From Alentia gelatinosa (lineage: Eukaryota > Annelida > Polychaeta > Phyllodocida > Polynoidae), in contig OX465589.1 in assembly GCA_950022655.1 (NCBI GenBank), forward strand, positions 24,109,626-24,173,625: a stretch of DNA of 64,000 nucleotides. Reading direction: 5' to 3'. Made by a program: the position numbers and the translations under genes. Shown here piece by piece: positions 34,434 to 45,482 of this stretch (position 1 is the first letter of the stretch; each line of letters opens with the position of its first letter). Under the pieces are notes generated by a model. That model saw nothing but the letters and a program-made list of their open reading frames with translations. It did not search any database and had not been told where the DNA came from.

Positions 34434-35288
34434 CTACAAATACTCCAGCTTGAGATACTTGTGGACTTCAATGGGCAGTGGAAGCGTGTCTATTTTTTCA
34501 TGTAGGTGAATGATGGGCTTGGTTCTGCAGTGTGACAACGTCGTCCTAACAACGGTCCTACATAAACGCTGCAGACAGGGGACGTTTTTCCGCTCGTGTT
34601 CTAACAAATCAACAAGCTGTTTTTGAGATTCGGTGAGTTCATCCCCGCGCCTCTCAATGAGATCCACCCAGCCACTGACATGGACATCAAAGCCGGCGTA
34701 CACGAATTTCTTAATCAGGGAGATAGGTGTGGTGGGGTCTTCAAGCAGAATAAACCCCAGGGCGGGAAGGAATTTAATCGGTCTGATCCCTGCTTGGAGT
34801 AAACACTCGGCCATCATCCAGTCCCCCTTGGCGAAGAGTATATAGGTGAGCAGCGACACGGTCGACCCGTACATGTTCTTGGGGCGGTCTGTATTAACAC
34901 AGGCGCCGTGTTGGATGAGGATCTGGGCGCACTCGTTGTACGAGTTCTGTAAGGTGGACACGAGCGGTGTGAAGCCGGTGGAGTTCTTCACGTTCACCGC
35001 GGCGCCGGACTCGATGAGCAGCCTGACGGCGCCGGCGTTACCGTGCGAGGCGGCCAGGTAGAGCGGCGTGCACCCGGCACTGTCCGCCAGGTCCACGTCG
35101 GCCCCGGTCGCCAGCAGTCGGCGCACCGCTTCCACGTTGCCCTTACGACCCGCCTCGCACAGTAAGGTGGTCTTGTGGTGGAGCTTGTTGACCTTGCCGC
35201 CGAGCGACACGAACTTCTCCACGTGCTCCGGCGTCGTGTGCTTCATGCACTCACTCAGAGCCTTCCTCAGCAGCTTCTTAGAATCCAT
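34434..35288 (-). CDS. Ankyrin-repeat, SOCS-box protein (ASB-type Cullin-5 adaptor)
   Basis: The 284-residue protein has ankyrin repeats at about residues 38-68, 71-101, 104-134 and a looser one at 140-170. GCTPLYLAASHGNAGAVRLL is a textbook repeat. A SOCS box fills 236-284: VPCLQRLCRTVVR is the Elongin B/C-binding BC box and LPLPIEVHKYL the Cullin-5 box. ASB proteins recruit substrates through ankyrin repeats to an Elongin-Cul5-Rbx2 ubiquitin ligase. An in-frame TAG precedes the start with no other ATG between, which fixes the start. The exon begins after a TTACAG acceptor at 35400, so a 5' UTR intron is likely. That UTR holds a short upstream ATG frame. The whole coding region lies in one GC-rich exon. 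Orthology to a particular vertebrate ASB cannot be decided by eye. Confidence 0.88.
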   Translation of the reverse strand: MDSKKLLRKALSECMKHTTPEHVEKFVSLGGKVNKLHHKTTLLCEAGRKGNVEAVRRLLATGADVDLADSAGCTPLYLAASHGNAGAVRLLIESGAAVNVKNSTGFTPLVSTLQNSYNECAQILIQHGACVNTDRPKNMYGSTVSLLTYILFAKGDWMMAECLLQAGIRPIKFLPALGFILLEDPTTPISLIKKFVYAGFDVHVSGWVDLIERRGDELTESQKQLVDLLEHERKNVPCLQRLCRTVVRTTLSHCRTKPIIHLHEKIDTLPLPIEVHKYLKLEYL

Positions 35289-35398
35289 GATGGCGGCCTC
35301 CTCCTGGGCGGAGATGAGCAGCTCTTCCTGGGTGGAGAGAAGCTTACGCTACGGGCACTATGTGGAGATGGTGGTGGGCTGCATGTCGGTCATCCTAC
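35289..35398 (-). other. 5' UTR part of the ASB-type coding exon
   Basis: On the minus strand TTTGTTACAG is followed by exon sequence from 35398. A ten-codon-scale upstream ATG frame ending in TAG precedes the main ATG and may damp translation. Confidence 0.5.
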
Positions 35399-35526
35399 CT
35401 GTAACAAAACATTAATATTGTAAACATTGTAACTGGTGCCTCAATGGTTGAAATTAATCAATATACATGTACATTATATATGGTTATAGTTATTGTCGGG
35501 GGAAAGGCCTAAGTAGTGCAAACGTA

Positions 35527-37312
35527 GGGAGCGTTCATTATTTATGGCAGGGGGGTGTGGGTTTTGCTCGGCGAATCCTCCAAAATAAATTGCCCCCCCC
35601 CCCTTGGAAATACCTCCAAATGAAATGCCGCCCCTCGGAAATACCTCAAAATAAAATGCCCCCCCCCCTCAGAAATACCCTATAATAAACCGCCCCACCC
35701 CTCCGAAATACCTCAAAATAAAATGCGCCCCCCCCCTCGGAAATACCCTAAAATAAACCGCCCCCCCCCTCAGAAATACCTCAAAATTAAATGCCCCCCC
35801 CCCCCCTCCCAGTCAAATACCCTGATATACGCCCTCCCCCTTCCCCTAGGCAATAGCCTTAAATCGATTCTTTCTCATATATACATGTATTTGTACACAT
35901 ATAATGTAATGTTAGGTAAATAGAGCCAGGTAAATTCTGGCATGCAAATTTTTAACATCTATAATCAAATCCTCTAATATGCAGCTATCCGGCCCTTGGG
36001 AAATGTGGACTGTTAATGATGGTTTAAGAGCAATGACTGCAAACTGGCATATCATAGTTATATACGCAATATTACCATGATTTCGATCTGAGTGGCCGTA
36101 TTCTCCGCGTAGTTGATGCGTAGTAATACTCTGAGCAACAGCAAGGAGTATTACGTAGGGTCAACTACAAGGAGAATACGGCCACTCAGATCGAAATCAT
36201 GGTAATGTTGTATTTATTACTCACCTTTCGAGTAATTATCAGGAAAAAAAACTAGTAAATTATTAGAAATTTGACATTTGCGCCGAGCTTTGTTTATATG
36301 AATTAGTTCCCATAATGCCCGTCAGGTGGCCGAAAAAGCTGTATCCTCCTAGGAGATTCCGGAGGTCCGTATTCTACTCAGAAGCGATCTGTAAGCTCAA
36401 TAAGCATAGCATGGAGACTCTGTACTCGGTGGGTAATAATAATATCCACCATCTAGGAAGAGAACCCTTAGCATGTCAGGACATGCTGGCACAGGAGCTT
36501 ATCTACCTGCTGCTCTGAGACCTATCTTAAGGGGGTGTTCTATTGAGACAGTGGAGGCACCAAAAGGACAACTTGTATGTGCTAAGCTACATTGCATGGC
36601 GATCACCTGACATTGACCTAATACAGTGGAGCTGCACCACATAGGTTCATGGAGCAATCTCCCAACAGTGGTATTGCCTTTGATAGTCTTAGCATATTCA
36701 TGCACAACCTACAAACTCTAAAATCATTGCAGTTTTCTTGTGCAGAAAATAGTCCTGGCTTGTTTTTCATATATTTGAAATTTTTAAAAGATTGCAAATA
36801 CTAGACCATTTTGCATGGCAGATTACAAGACCTCTTAGCATGATGAGCTCCCACTCCAGAGACATGGCACTGCCAGGTGTCACAGGACCTCACTTATTAT
36901 CTTCTCTGCCACAATCACCATGCTTATACATATATATAAATGTAAATTTCTTAATTCTGCTAGAAGAGATATTGGCCTCTAAATTGAATAGATTATCTAA
37001 AATACACAGTTCTAGAACCGCTTATGTGGGTGAATCACAAAAACGTATATTATTGAAATTGAAATGCCCCACCCAAGCAAATACCGCGAAATGAAACGCC
37101 CCCCCCCCCCCCCGGCAAATACCGCGAAATAAAATGCCCCCCCCCCCAGGCAATAACCTCTAAATAAAATGCCCCCCCCCCCCCCAGGCAAATACTTCTA
37201 TAAAAATTGCCCCCCCCCCAGGCAAATACCCTCATATAATTTGCCCCTCCCCCTTCCAATAGCTCATCCCCCCCCCCCCCCCCACCCCGGCCGTAAATAA
37301 TGAATGGTCCCC
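35527..37312. mobile_element. TIR element with internal poly-C minisatellites
   Basis: The left end GGGAGCGTTCATTATTTATG and the inverted right end GGGGACCATTCATTATTTAC face each other. TA flanks both ends (35525-35526 and 37313-37314). Just inside each end is a minisatellite of long C runs separated by GAAATACCTCAAAATAAAATG-type spacers of ~35-38 bp. The left array is 35580-35850 and the right one 37065-37290; both run in the same direction. The middle contains a separate palindrome at 36.07-36.21 kb. No transposase is visible; it is a non-autonomous element of uncertain superfamily. Confidence 0.65.
36066..36210. repeat. Near-perfect palindrome nested in the poly-C element
   Basis: ATTACCATGATTTCGATCTG at 36071 is mirrored by CAGATCGAAATCATGGTAAT ending at 36206. 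The arms continue through GAGTGGCCGTATTCTCC to TAGTTGA/TCAACTA around a ~40-bp loop. Near-identity of ~50-bp arms suggests a young MITE insertion. Confidence 0.8.
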
Positions 37313-38214
37313 TAGGAGAGAATGACTCAAATATCATCAGCTCGTGAGATGTTTTAAAGTGAAGTGTCATAAAGATGGGCTCCAGACATACTTACTTAGG
37401 TCCTATTGCACTCTCACTCTAAATTCCTAATATCTCATTCATTTTACTGAGTGTAATATGAAAATAATTCATAATTTTATGATAACTAGACTTCGTCGCT
37501 AGAGCCTATGGATGTGCTATCTGGTGGATATTGGCCGGATTACAGGCCTCAGTCTTCACAGCAAATGCTAGGGGGGCATGGTAGATCATGAATATTCAAA
37601 TAGGTGGTGGTGGCCCAAATTGAGATAGACTTGTAGTGTTTTATTGCAGCGTGATATGGGTACCGGCGGGCCATTTAACAATGGCGCAGGCTGTCACACA
37701 GCTTGTCTCAGGGTAAGGAGATTAGTAAACTACACTATTAGAATAAGTTTTCAACATTTCTAGAACTAAATCGTGAGAGAAAACGCAAATCCGAGTGAAG
37801 ACCTACTAAAAAGAACATCCGGGTTAAGTTTATCTGCACCACAGAATCTCACTCTCGTAGGATTTCAGTCTCCATCCACATGTCGGTTTCCTTTGAGGAT
37901 TATTTTGATATCATATCTTTTATTGTACTCATAGTAGAAGTCAAAATGGACTGTTTTGTTATCAAATTAGAAAAGTAGCAGAAAAACCCTTTGTGTGATA
38001 TGCGCTTAATGTTATAGCATTGTCGTGGTAGGCAGAAAATAGAGAACTAAGGCTTGGTTGCAAATGATGAAATATTTTTACATTATAATTTCAGACAATG
38101 TTTTTCCTTGGTTATTATTTACAAACAAATGCTTCCTTAAACTAATTAGATATGCAGCACATGTCAATATCTATAAGAATCTTTAGGGAAACACTATTTG
38201 AATCCGGATCCCAC
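37313..38214. other. Non-coding stretch, nothing recognised
   Basis: No gene or repeat was identified. Confidence 0.35.
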
Positions 38215-38640
38215 CAGAGTCCCTAATATGCCTTCCTGACCTATAGTACTGTTGACTGTCATTGACAGTGCTGGTTACACTGGCTAGGGTGGTTTTACAA
38301 CAATTTATAACAATTCGTAGCCTCCAGAGCCTCCAGAGGTTACTAAACTCCCGATTATCGCCCTGGATAAAGCAAAGTTCCGCTCCCGATAGACTTGGCA
38401 CACTACGACAAAATGAACCACAGTTTTCTGATTTATAATTGGAAAAACTGAATATAATTTCGGATTCCCATGTAGAAATAGCTGAAATTTCCATTTCTGA
38501 CATCAGAATTTCAATTTGAAGATGTCTGAAAACCGTTAAACTGCATTAATTCTGGGTTACAACAGGGTTACAAGTAAGGGGTCTATCACTATTCTACGTC
38601 GGTAACCAGCGAAACCCGGAACTTGTCAACAGACTGAATT
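38215..38640 (-). mobile_element. Copy of a ~430-bp dispersed repeat (family R)
   Basis: In reverse it matches 53262-53697 and the broken copy at 63546-64000. Shared landmarks are AGTCTGTT..., a GGTAACC/GGTTACC block, ATCTTCAAAT, AATGGAAATTTCAG, TTATAAATCAGAAAA and GGGAGTTTAGTAACCTCTGG. It is non-coding. The apparent frame here is disrupted by stops. Confidence 0.7.
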
Positions 38641-38931
38641 ACGGGAAACCTCAATTCTCCGATCCGGCTGGATACTTCCGGTTCAAAAAACCCTCCAAAA
38701 TATGCAAATTCACCTGACAACGGATCGATCCGCCATCTTGCCTGGTGAATACAAAGCGCTGTCAGAGTCTAAAATGGCGAAAAACTGTATTAATCTACCT
38801 TCTCCTATGCATTCTGTACATGTAATAGTTAAAATGGGATTATTTACATTATTCAGACATAATTTATATGTGCCTACTTGAAGAAAATCGGTTGTTTCGA
38901 CGATTTGTTGACATCGCCTTTTTAGTCTAAA
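38641..38931. other. Spacer before element 2
   Basis: Nothing recognised. Confidence 0.3.
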
Positions 38932-39349
38932 CTGGGAGCACGGACATATATACATGGATAGGCAACGTGGGCGACCGCCGTGTTTGTTCTACGATATGAT
39001 CATCTCGGCTACGCTTGACTGCTTCCGCGGGTACATCGCTGATTCCGCGCAAAAACGCTAGGGGGTGTAGTAGGATACTGTAGTTCCAGTTTTACCCACC
39101 AGGATTTTTTTTTTTATTCAGCAAAATCTTAAGATGATAATATATAAAGATTCCATATCTCAGCAATTAATAGGAGTAGAAATATGATCTAAAATGCACA
39201 TTAATCCCATTTATGATACCTATGTAATGTCTTTATAGTTCTGATCCTGAGTTAAACTGGGATTTTGATATCAATAGAACCAAATACCTACACATTTATA
39301 TACATTAAGACAAAAAAGACATGTATCTTAATCTACAGTCATAATATTT

Positions 39350-42205
39350 ACTGTCCCATTTAGGTACATATCTGAAATCGTTAATGAAATAGTTCATTAA
39401 GGCTTGGTGAGATGGGAATATTTTCAAAATCTTGCTTTCCCATGTCAGATTTTCTGAAAATGAGGAAAATCTGCCTGCCGACCCCAGTCAAAGTCACACA
39501 AAATCTGCCAATTGTCTGGAACCCCCGAGCACACTCACAGTCATAATCTTTACTGTCCCATTTAGGTACATATCCGTAATCGTTGATGAAATAGTTCATT
39601 AAGGCCTGGTGAGGTGGAAATAATTTGAAAATCTTGATTTCCCATGTCAACACCCTGAAAATGAATCAATTCTGAGTCCCGGGCCAACCCAAAGTGACCC
39701 AAAATCTGCCAATTGTTTGGAACCCCCCAGCACACCTAGGGACATAATTTTTGCTGTTCTATCTCAGAACTATGTTGGAATCGTTGATGAAATAGTTCAT
39801 TAAGGCTTGGTGAGATTGGAATATTTTCAAAATCTTGCATTCCCATGTCGGATTTTCTGGAAATGAGGAAAATCTGCCTGCCGACCCCAGTCAAAGTCAC
39901 ACAAAATCTGCCAATTGTCTGGAACCCCCCAGCACACTCACAGTCATAATCTTTACTGTCCCATTTAGGTACATATCCGAAATCGTTGATGAAATAGTTC
40001 ATTAAAGCCTGGTGAGGTGGAAATAATTTTAAAATCTAGATTTCCCATGTCAACGCCCTGAAAATGAGGCAATTCTGAGTCCCGGCCCAACCCAAAGTGA
40101 CCCAAAATCTGCTAATTGTTTGGAACCCCCCAGCACACCTAGGGACATAATTTTTGCTGTTCTATCCCAGAACTATGTTGGAATCATTGATGAAATAGTT
40201 CATTAAGGCTTGGTGAGATGGGAATATTTTCAAAATCTTGCTTTCCCATGTCGGATTTTCTGGAAATGAGGAAAATCTGCCTGCCGACCCCAGTCAAAGT
40301 CACACAAAATCTGCCAATTGTCTGGAACCCCCCAGCACACTCACAGTCATAATCTTTACTGTCCCATTTAGGTACATATCTGAAAACGTTGATGAAATAG
40401 TTCATTAAGGCCTGGCGTGATGGAAATATTTTCAAAATATGGATTTCCCATGTCAACACCCTGAAAATGAGTCAATTCTGAGTCCCGGGCCAACCCAAAG
40501 TGACCCAAAATCTGCCAATTGTCTGAAACCCCCCAGCACACCTAGGGCCATATTCTCTGCTGGTCTATTTAGGAAGTATGTTGGAATCATTGATGAAATA
40601 GTTCCTTAGGGCTTGGTGGGATGGGAATATTTTCAAAATCTTGGTTTCCCATGTCAGATTTTCTGAAAATTGCTGAAATCTGCCTGCTGACCCCAGTCAA
40701 AGTCACACGAAATCTGCCAATTGTCTGGAAGCCCCCAGCACACTCACAGTCATAATCTTTCCTTTCCATTTAGGTACATATCTGAAATCATTGATGAAAT
40801 AGTTCATTAAGGCCTGATGAGGTGGAAACTCTCAGGTCGGAATTCTCTCTGGGGTCGGCAGGCACAATTCCCTCATTTTCAGATAATCAGGCACAGAAAA
40901 TCAAGATTTCAAAAATATTCCCATCACACCAACCCTTAATAGACTATTTCACCGACGATCTCAAGACACTTCCTAAATAGTACAGTTGAAATTATGGTCC
41001 TACGCATAGTAGGGGGTTCTGGACAAGTGGCACATTTTGGGCCACTTTGGGAATAGTCAGGACTCAGATTTGCCTCAATTTCAGGGTGTTGACATGGAAA
41101 ATCGAGATTTCAAAAATATTTCCCCCTCAACAGGCCTTAATTGACTATTTCACCGACGATTTCAGATATGTACCTAACTGGGACAGTAAAGATTATGACT
41201 GTAAGTGTGCTGGGGGATTCCCGACAAGCGGCAGATTTTGTGTGACTTAGACTGGGGTCGGCAGGCACATTTCCCTCATTTTCAGATAATCAGGCACAGA
41301 AAATCAAGATTTCAAAAATATTCCCATCACGCCAACCCTTAATAGACTATTTCACCGACGATCTCAAGACACTTCCTAAATAGAACAGTTGAAATTATGG
41401 TCCTACGCATAGTAGGGGGTTCTAGACAAGTGGCACATTTTGGGTCACTTTGGGAAGGGTCAGGACTCAGATTTGCCTCAATTTCAGGGTGTTGACATGG
41501 AAAATCGAGATTTCAAAAATATTTCCCCCTCAACAGGCCTTAATAGACTATTTCACCGACGATTTTAGATATGTACCTAACTGGGACAGTAAAGATTATG
41601 ACTGTAAGTGTGCTGGGGGATTCCAGACAAGCAGCAGATTTTGCGTGACTTAGACTGGGGTCGGCAGGCACATTTCCCTCATTTTCAGATAATCAGGCAC
41701 AGAAAATCAAGATTTCAAAAATATTCCTATCACGCCAACCCTTAATAGACTATTTCACCGACGATCTTAAGACACTTCCTAAATAGACAGTTGAAATTAT
41801 GGTCCTACGCGTAGTAGGGGGTTCTGGACAAGTGGCACATTTTGGGTCACTTTGGGAATAGTCAGGACTCAGATTTGCCTCAATTTCAGGGTGTTGACAT
41901 GGAAAATCGAGATTTCAAAAATATTTCCCCCTCAACAGGCCTTAATAGACTATTTCGCCGACGATTTCAGATATGTACCTAACTGGGACAGTAAAGATTA
42001 TGACTGTAAGTGTGCTGGGGGATTCCAGACAAGCGGCAGATTTTGTGTGACTTAGACTGGGGTCGGCAGGCACATTTCCCTCATTTTCAGATAATCAGGC
42101 ACAGAAAATCAAGATTTCAAAAATATTCCCATCATGCCAACCCTTAATAGACTATTTCACCGACGATCTCAAGACACTTCCTAAATAGAACAGTTGAAAT
42201 TATGG
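39350..42205. repeat. Palindromic higher-order satellite array (7 + 7 monomers)
   Basis: CAATTGTCTGG/CAATTGTTTGG landmarks fall near 39508, 39710, 39911, 40113, 40315, 40516 and 40717, a ~202-bp period. Two monomer types alternate: one with CACACTCACAGTCATAATC, the other with CACACCTAGGGACATAATT. The repeat unit is thus a ~404-bp dimer. From about 40850 the same family runs in reverse: GGGGTCGGCAGGCAC near 40853, 41251, 41653 and 42058, with the other type between. Short peptide frames repeated in the array follow the satellite, and I do not call them genes. Confidence 0.88.
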
Positions 42206-42396
42206 TTAATTTAATTTTTTTTATTTTCATAGTGAAATAAATATAATTATTTCTGTTCACATTATTTTAACTGATTTTTTTATAATCAAATGATATATGA
42301 ATCTATGATAATGATATGAAGGATGCTTCAGTCTCATTGCACCAGAGGCATGGTGTTCTTATACCTAATTACACCATAGAATGTTGCATGCTCTAC

Positions 42397-42410
42397 CTGC
42401 CATCTAGTGG
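42397..42410 (-). promoter_or_regulatory. Perfect CTCF-type core motif
   Basis: On the minus strand it reads CCACTAGATGGCAG, 14 of 14 matches to CCASYAGRKGGCRS. It lies about 130 bp inside the right end of transposon copy 2 and about 350 bp upstream of the inferred NDUFB3 first exon. Binding is inferred only. Confidence 0.5.
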
Positions 42411-42689
42411 ATAAGGTGTTAAACTAAGGTGTTAATGCGGCGCCGCCTTGCAGCAAAGGTGTGAACTCGAGAACAATAGCGAGGCAATCATAAGTAGGCC
42501 AACACGGGTGGGTTTCCTATCCAGGTCTGCCATGTCCGTGCTGGGAGAAAACATAATCATTTGGTCTGAAATTGTCAGGGAAGTGTAATTGTGACCAAGG
42601 GAAATCTTCAGAAGTATTGAAAACATCCTCACATATTAAATAGTATCATAAATGGACGTCCGAACGTTCCATAGGCTTATCATTGCGTG

Positions 42690-42762
42690 GGGGATTCTCC
42701 AAAATGGCCGCCCAGGGAGTTTGTAGCGCCACCTACTTCCTGGCCGGATCGGAGAAGTACCG
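42690..42762 (+). promoter_or_regulatory. Probable NDUFB3 promoter and 5' UTR exon
   Basis: AAAATGGCCGCC at about 42700 resembles a YY1 site. ACTTCCTGGCCGGATC near 42735 contains ETS-type cores. Both are usual in promoters of nuclear respiratory genes. The sequence runs into a donor, CCG then GTAAAC, at 42763. The matching acceptor is GGTCCACAG ending at 43377, 13 bp before the NDUFB3 start. Confidence 0.5.
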
Positions 42763-43390
42763 GTAAACCACTTTAAATCACTGTTTTCAGTACACCGTTA
42801 GCCTGCAAGTGATGGTTCGTCTTTAGATTAGTATAGTCCCATTAGTCTGACGCGTCAGACCCTATACTTTAATACAAATACGTTTGGGTTGTGCACTATA
42901 ACTATTAATGCGTGACATTTCTGTTCTGTATTTTTGACAATATTGGGAGAATGAGCAGTTCACATTTTATCGCCCACATTGTTTTTGTGGTTGTGGTGCA
43001 CAAAATGTACAAAGCACAGGTTACAGAAGAAGGAGGCCTGCTGTTACTGAATTCAGTAATACCATCAAGTGTGGCTTCGATTAAATAGTTGATACACCAA
43101 GGGAATAACAAGTTAAATGAAACGATAATAACCTTTGTCGATGTCATCCTCCAGTGCAGGGATCACTTCGCAGTTGATCTTTGTGGAAAGTTACCAGCCT
43201 GTACAATGGAAATAGAAGTGTTAATAGGAAGCAAGACCAGGTACCAGCAAAGTACCATTCTTGCTGCCATCTTTTGACAACATATGGAACTAAGATCAGT
43301 GCACTCTGCTGGTGTCCCGCGTACCAGTAGCGGTTGATAGGGAAACCAGCGTAGCCTGAATCCACCTTGGTCCACAGAGAAAGCATCAAG

Positions 43391-45482
43391 ATGGGAGGTG
43401 GGGAAAAAATTGTGATCCCTGACTATAAACAATACAAAATTGATGGAATCAAAGAATTGGAATGGACAAGAGAAGCACTAAAATCTAGGGGACTGAAGGA
43501 CCCGTGGATCCGGTAAGGATATATGTTATTAACTTGTATTGACAAGTCATTGTAGTTCAACAAAGATCGGACAGGCTACCGTCACAAGGTCACAATGTTC
43601 ATTTTGCTCAAATTCACGACTGTTTGTATTTGTTGCAGAAAAATCAATATTACCTTGTGAAAATTGCATTGATCCAACTCTTAACAAATATTTAGAGGCA
43701 GCATAGGGTGTAGGAGATAAAATGTTGCCTCTTGTTGGTGCATGGCGTTAGGGCGATAATAGGTGATATTGATAACATAATTGAGGGTTGATACTATAGT
43801 CTGTATTCTTAGCTATGTTATGTCTATGTTCAAATAATTATCCTTATATTTGACTCTCATCTATAACTGTTTTTTGAAAGACGAGATATACCTAAACTCT
43901 CACGTTTCATGTAGATTTTATGGGAATATAATGGCAGCGTCGGGCAATGCTTGACTACTTCAATCTTTAGAAGTAGCCAGCTAGCTGAAAATGTGATATG
44001 AATTTTCATAAAATAGCTACATATTTCGTATTTTCATTTCATTTGTGAAGCTTAAAGAACCTTATTCTTCATGCCTGTACAAGCCATACTTGCGATATTA
44101 TAACCATACAGTTTACTTATGGGGGGGGGGGACGTTGTCGCTACGGCAAATTACTTCAGGGATATTTTTTCTGTAGCTCATTGTAGCTATATCATTGGAA
44201 AACGAGCAATACATTGTCACCATAATATCTTAACGTGCATGTATGGGTTATAATCACAAAAGGTTGCTTAGTACGAGGCTAGGTGTCAATTCATTGGCAG
44301 CTACCGCTTGAATGAGCTTGATGTCTGTTATCGGCTACGTCATCGGAACCGTAAAAAAAAAAAAATTATAATCACAAAAGATGTGCAAAAAAGACATTCG
44401 TTTGTTTTAATCCTCAAGGCATAATTTGAAGATGAAAAGTTGATATCAAGAATTAGAGTCAAACAAATTATGATGGAGAATATATTGCATGATATTCAAG
44501 CAGGATAGCAGGCTATTATAACATAATATTGTCACCATAATATCTTAACGTGCATGTATGAGTTATAATCACAAAAGGTTGCTTAGTACGAGGCTAGGTG
44601 TCAATTCATTGGCGGCTATCGCTTGAATGAGCTCGATGTCTGTTATCGGCTACGTCATCGGAACCGTAAAAAAAAATTTAAAAAAAATTATAATCACAAA
44701 AGATGTGCAAAAAAGACATTCGTTTGTTTTAATCCTCAAGGCATAATTTGAAGATGAAAAGTTGATATCAAGAATTAGAGTCAAACAAATTATGATGGAG
44801 AATATATTGCATGATATTCAAGCAGGATTGCAGTATAGTCTTGATTGTAATTAGATTTATGTCCATCAGGGAAACGTGAGGGAAATACCAGGTGGTATTG
44901 ATGAGGCGTCTTGTTAAGCCATGTACAAATTTAGAATATGTCTGACACCCATCAGTCAAGAAATGACCATCAGAAATTATATAATAGAGAAACATTTATT
45001 GTATTCTCATTTTGTACAAATTTTGTGATTCTTGACTAAATAGATTAAGATAACAGAAAAGATGTGGAAAATATAGCTCACTGGTTCTACATGGCCTTAC
45101 TTTACTTGTACATATTGAAGCCAGAGCATTCCCCAATTCGATTGGTTCCTTTGAGTCAAATGTCTCTCCCCATAAATATAGAAACAAAAATACAACATGG
45201 GTCTAATAATCTTAGAAGTATCAGAGTACATTAGGAATTCTACAGATAGACGATAAACCAATGCACTTCCATTAGGAGAAAACTTATTTCTACTAACTGT
45301 CTGCTGTTGTGGTTTACAGGAACGAGGCATGGCGCTATAAGAACTACCCGGGTATCGGTAAAATGGCAATGATCACGCTCAGCCGGGGCTTCAAGTGGGC
45401 CGCTGCCGCCATGGTTGTTACCGTCATCGCCGACAAGGCCCTCGGCATCTCCGCCAGCCAGCACGACCACGACCACCACTAG
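43391..45482 (+). CDS. NDUFB3: NADH dehydrogenase [ubiquinone] 1 beta subcomplex subunit 3 (complex I B12)
   Basis: Coding exons are 43391-43512 and 45320-45482. The donor is GTAAGG at 43513, and the acceptor TTTACAG ends at 45319. They join in frame to a 94-residue protein, close to the 98 of the human protein. The diagnostic core LKSRGLKDPWIRNEAWRYKN spans the junction (codon CG|G for Arg41). A GFKWAAAAMVVTVIADKAL membrane segment (residues 64-82) follows, then a histidine-rich end, HDHDHH. NDUFB3 is a single-pass accessory subunit in the inner-membrane arm of mitochondrial complex I and has no cleaved presequence. The 1.8-kb intron carries a recent ~315-bp tandem duplication. The final histidines recall the His-rich N-terminus of the mammalian protein, here at the C-terminus. 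Confidence 0.93.
44213..44830. repeat. Recent direct duplication (315-bp offset) in the NDUFB3 intron
   Basis: About 44217-44507 and 44532-44829 are nearly identical. Differences are a few substitutions and the length of an A-rich tract after GGAACCGT. It is non-coding and has no terminal inverted repeats. Confidence 0.85.

Larger units (their letters stand above)
38939..42540 (-). mobile_element. Satellite-carrying foldback DNA transposon, copy 2 (3,602 bp)
   Basis: The left end CACGGACATATATACATGGA and the reverse of the right end CACGGACATGGCAGACCTGG form the inverted termini, both continuing into ATAGG.AAC. The perfect 7-bp direct repeat CTGGGAG flanks the element at 38932-38938 and 42541-42547. 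The left subterminal region, through GCTTGACTGC and CGCGGGTA, matches the right one of copy 1. The right subterminal region, with CTCGCTATTGTTCTCGAGTT in reverse, matches the left one of copy 1, so this copy is inverted relative to it. The interior is a 7+7 palindromic satellite array. No transposase gene is present. Confidence 0.87.

Noticed and set aside
35175..35423. Plus-strand open frame opposite the ASB-type gene
   Set aside because: It is an antisense shadow of the GC-rich ankyrin exon with no domain of its own.
35600..35860. CRISPR-like array of regular repeats and spacers
   Set aside because: Homopolymer runs alternate with near-identical A-rich units, so there are no unique spacers, and the genome is eukaryotic.
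37050..37370. Glycine-rich minus-strand frame of about 106 residues
   Set aside because: The glycines come from poly-C/poly-G minisatellite units, so it is not a glycine-rich protein gene and is unrelated to GRDP.
39381..42055. Recurring 60-107-residue open frames, e.g. with SKDYDCECAGGFQT
   Set aside because: They occur once per satellite unit on both arms and lack a start context or domain. They are translations of the ~200-bp repeat, not genes.
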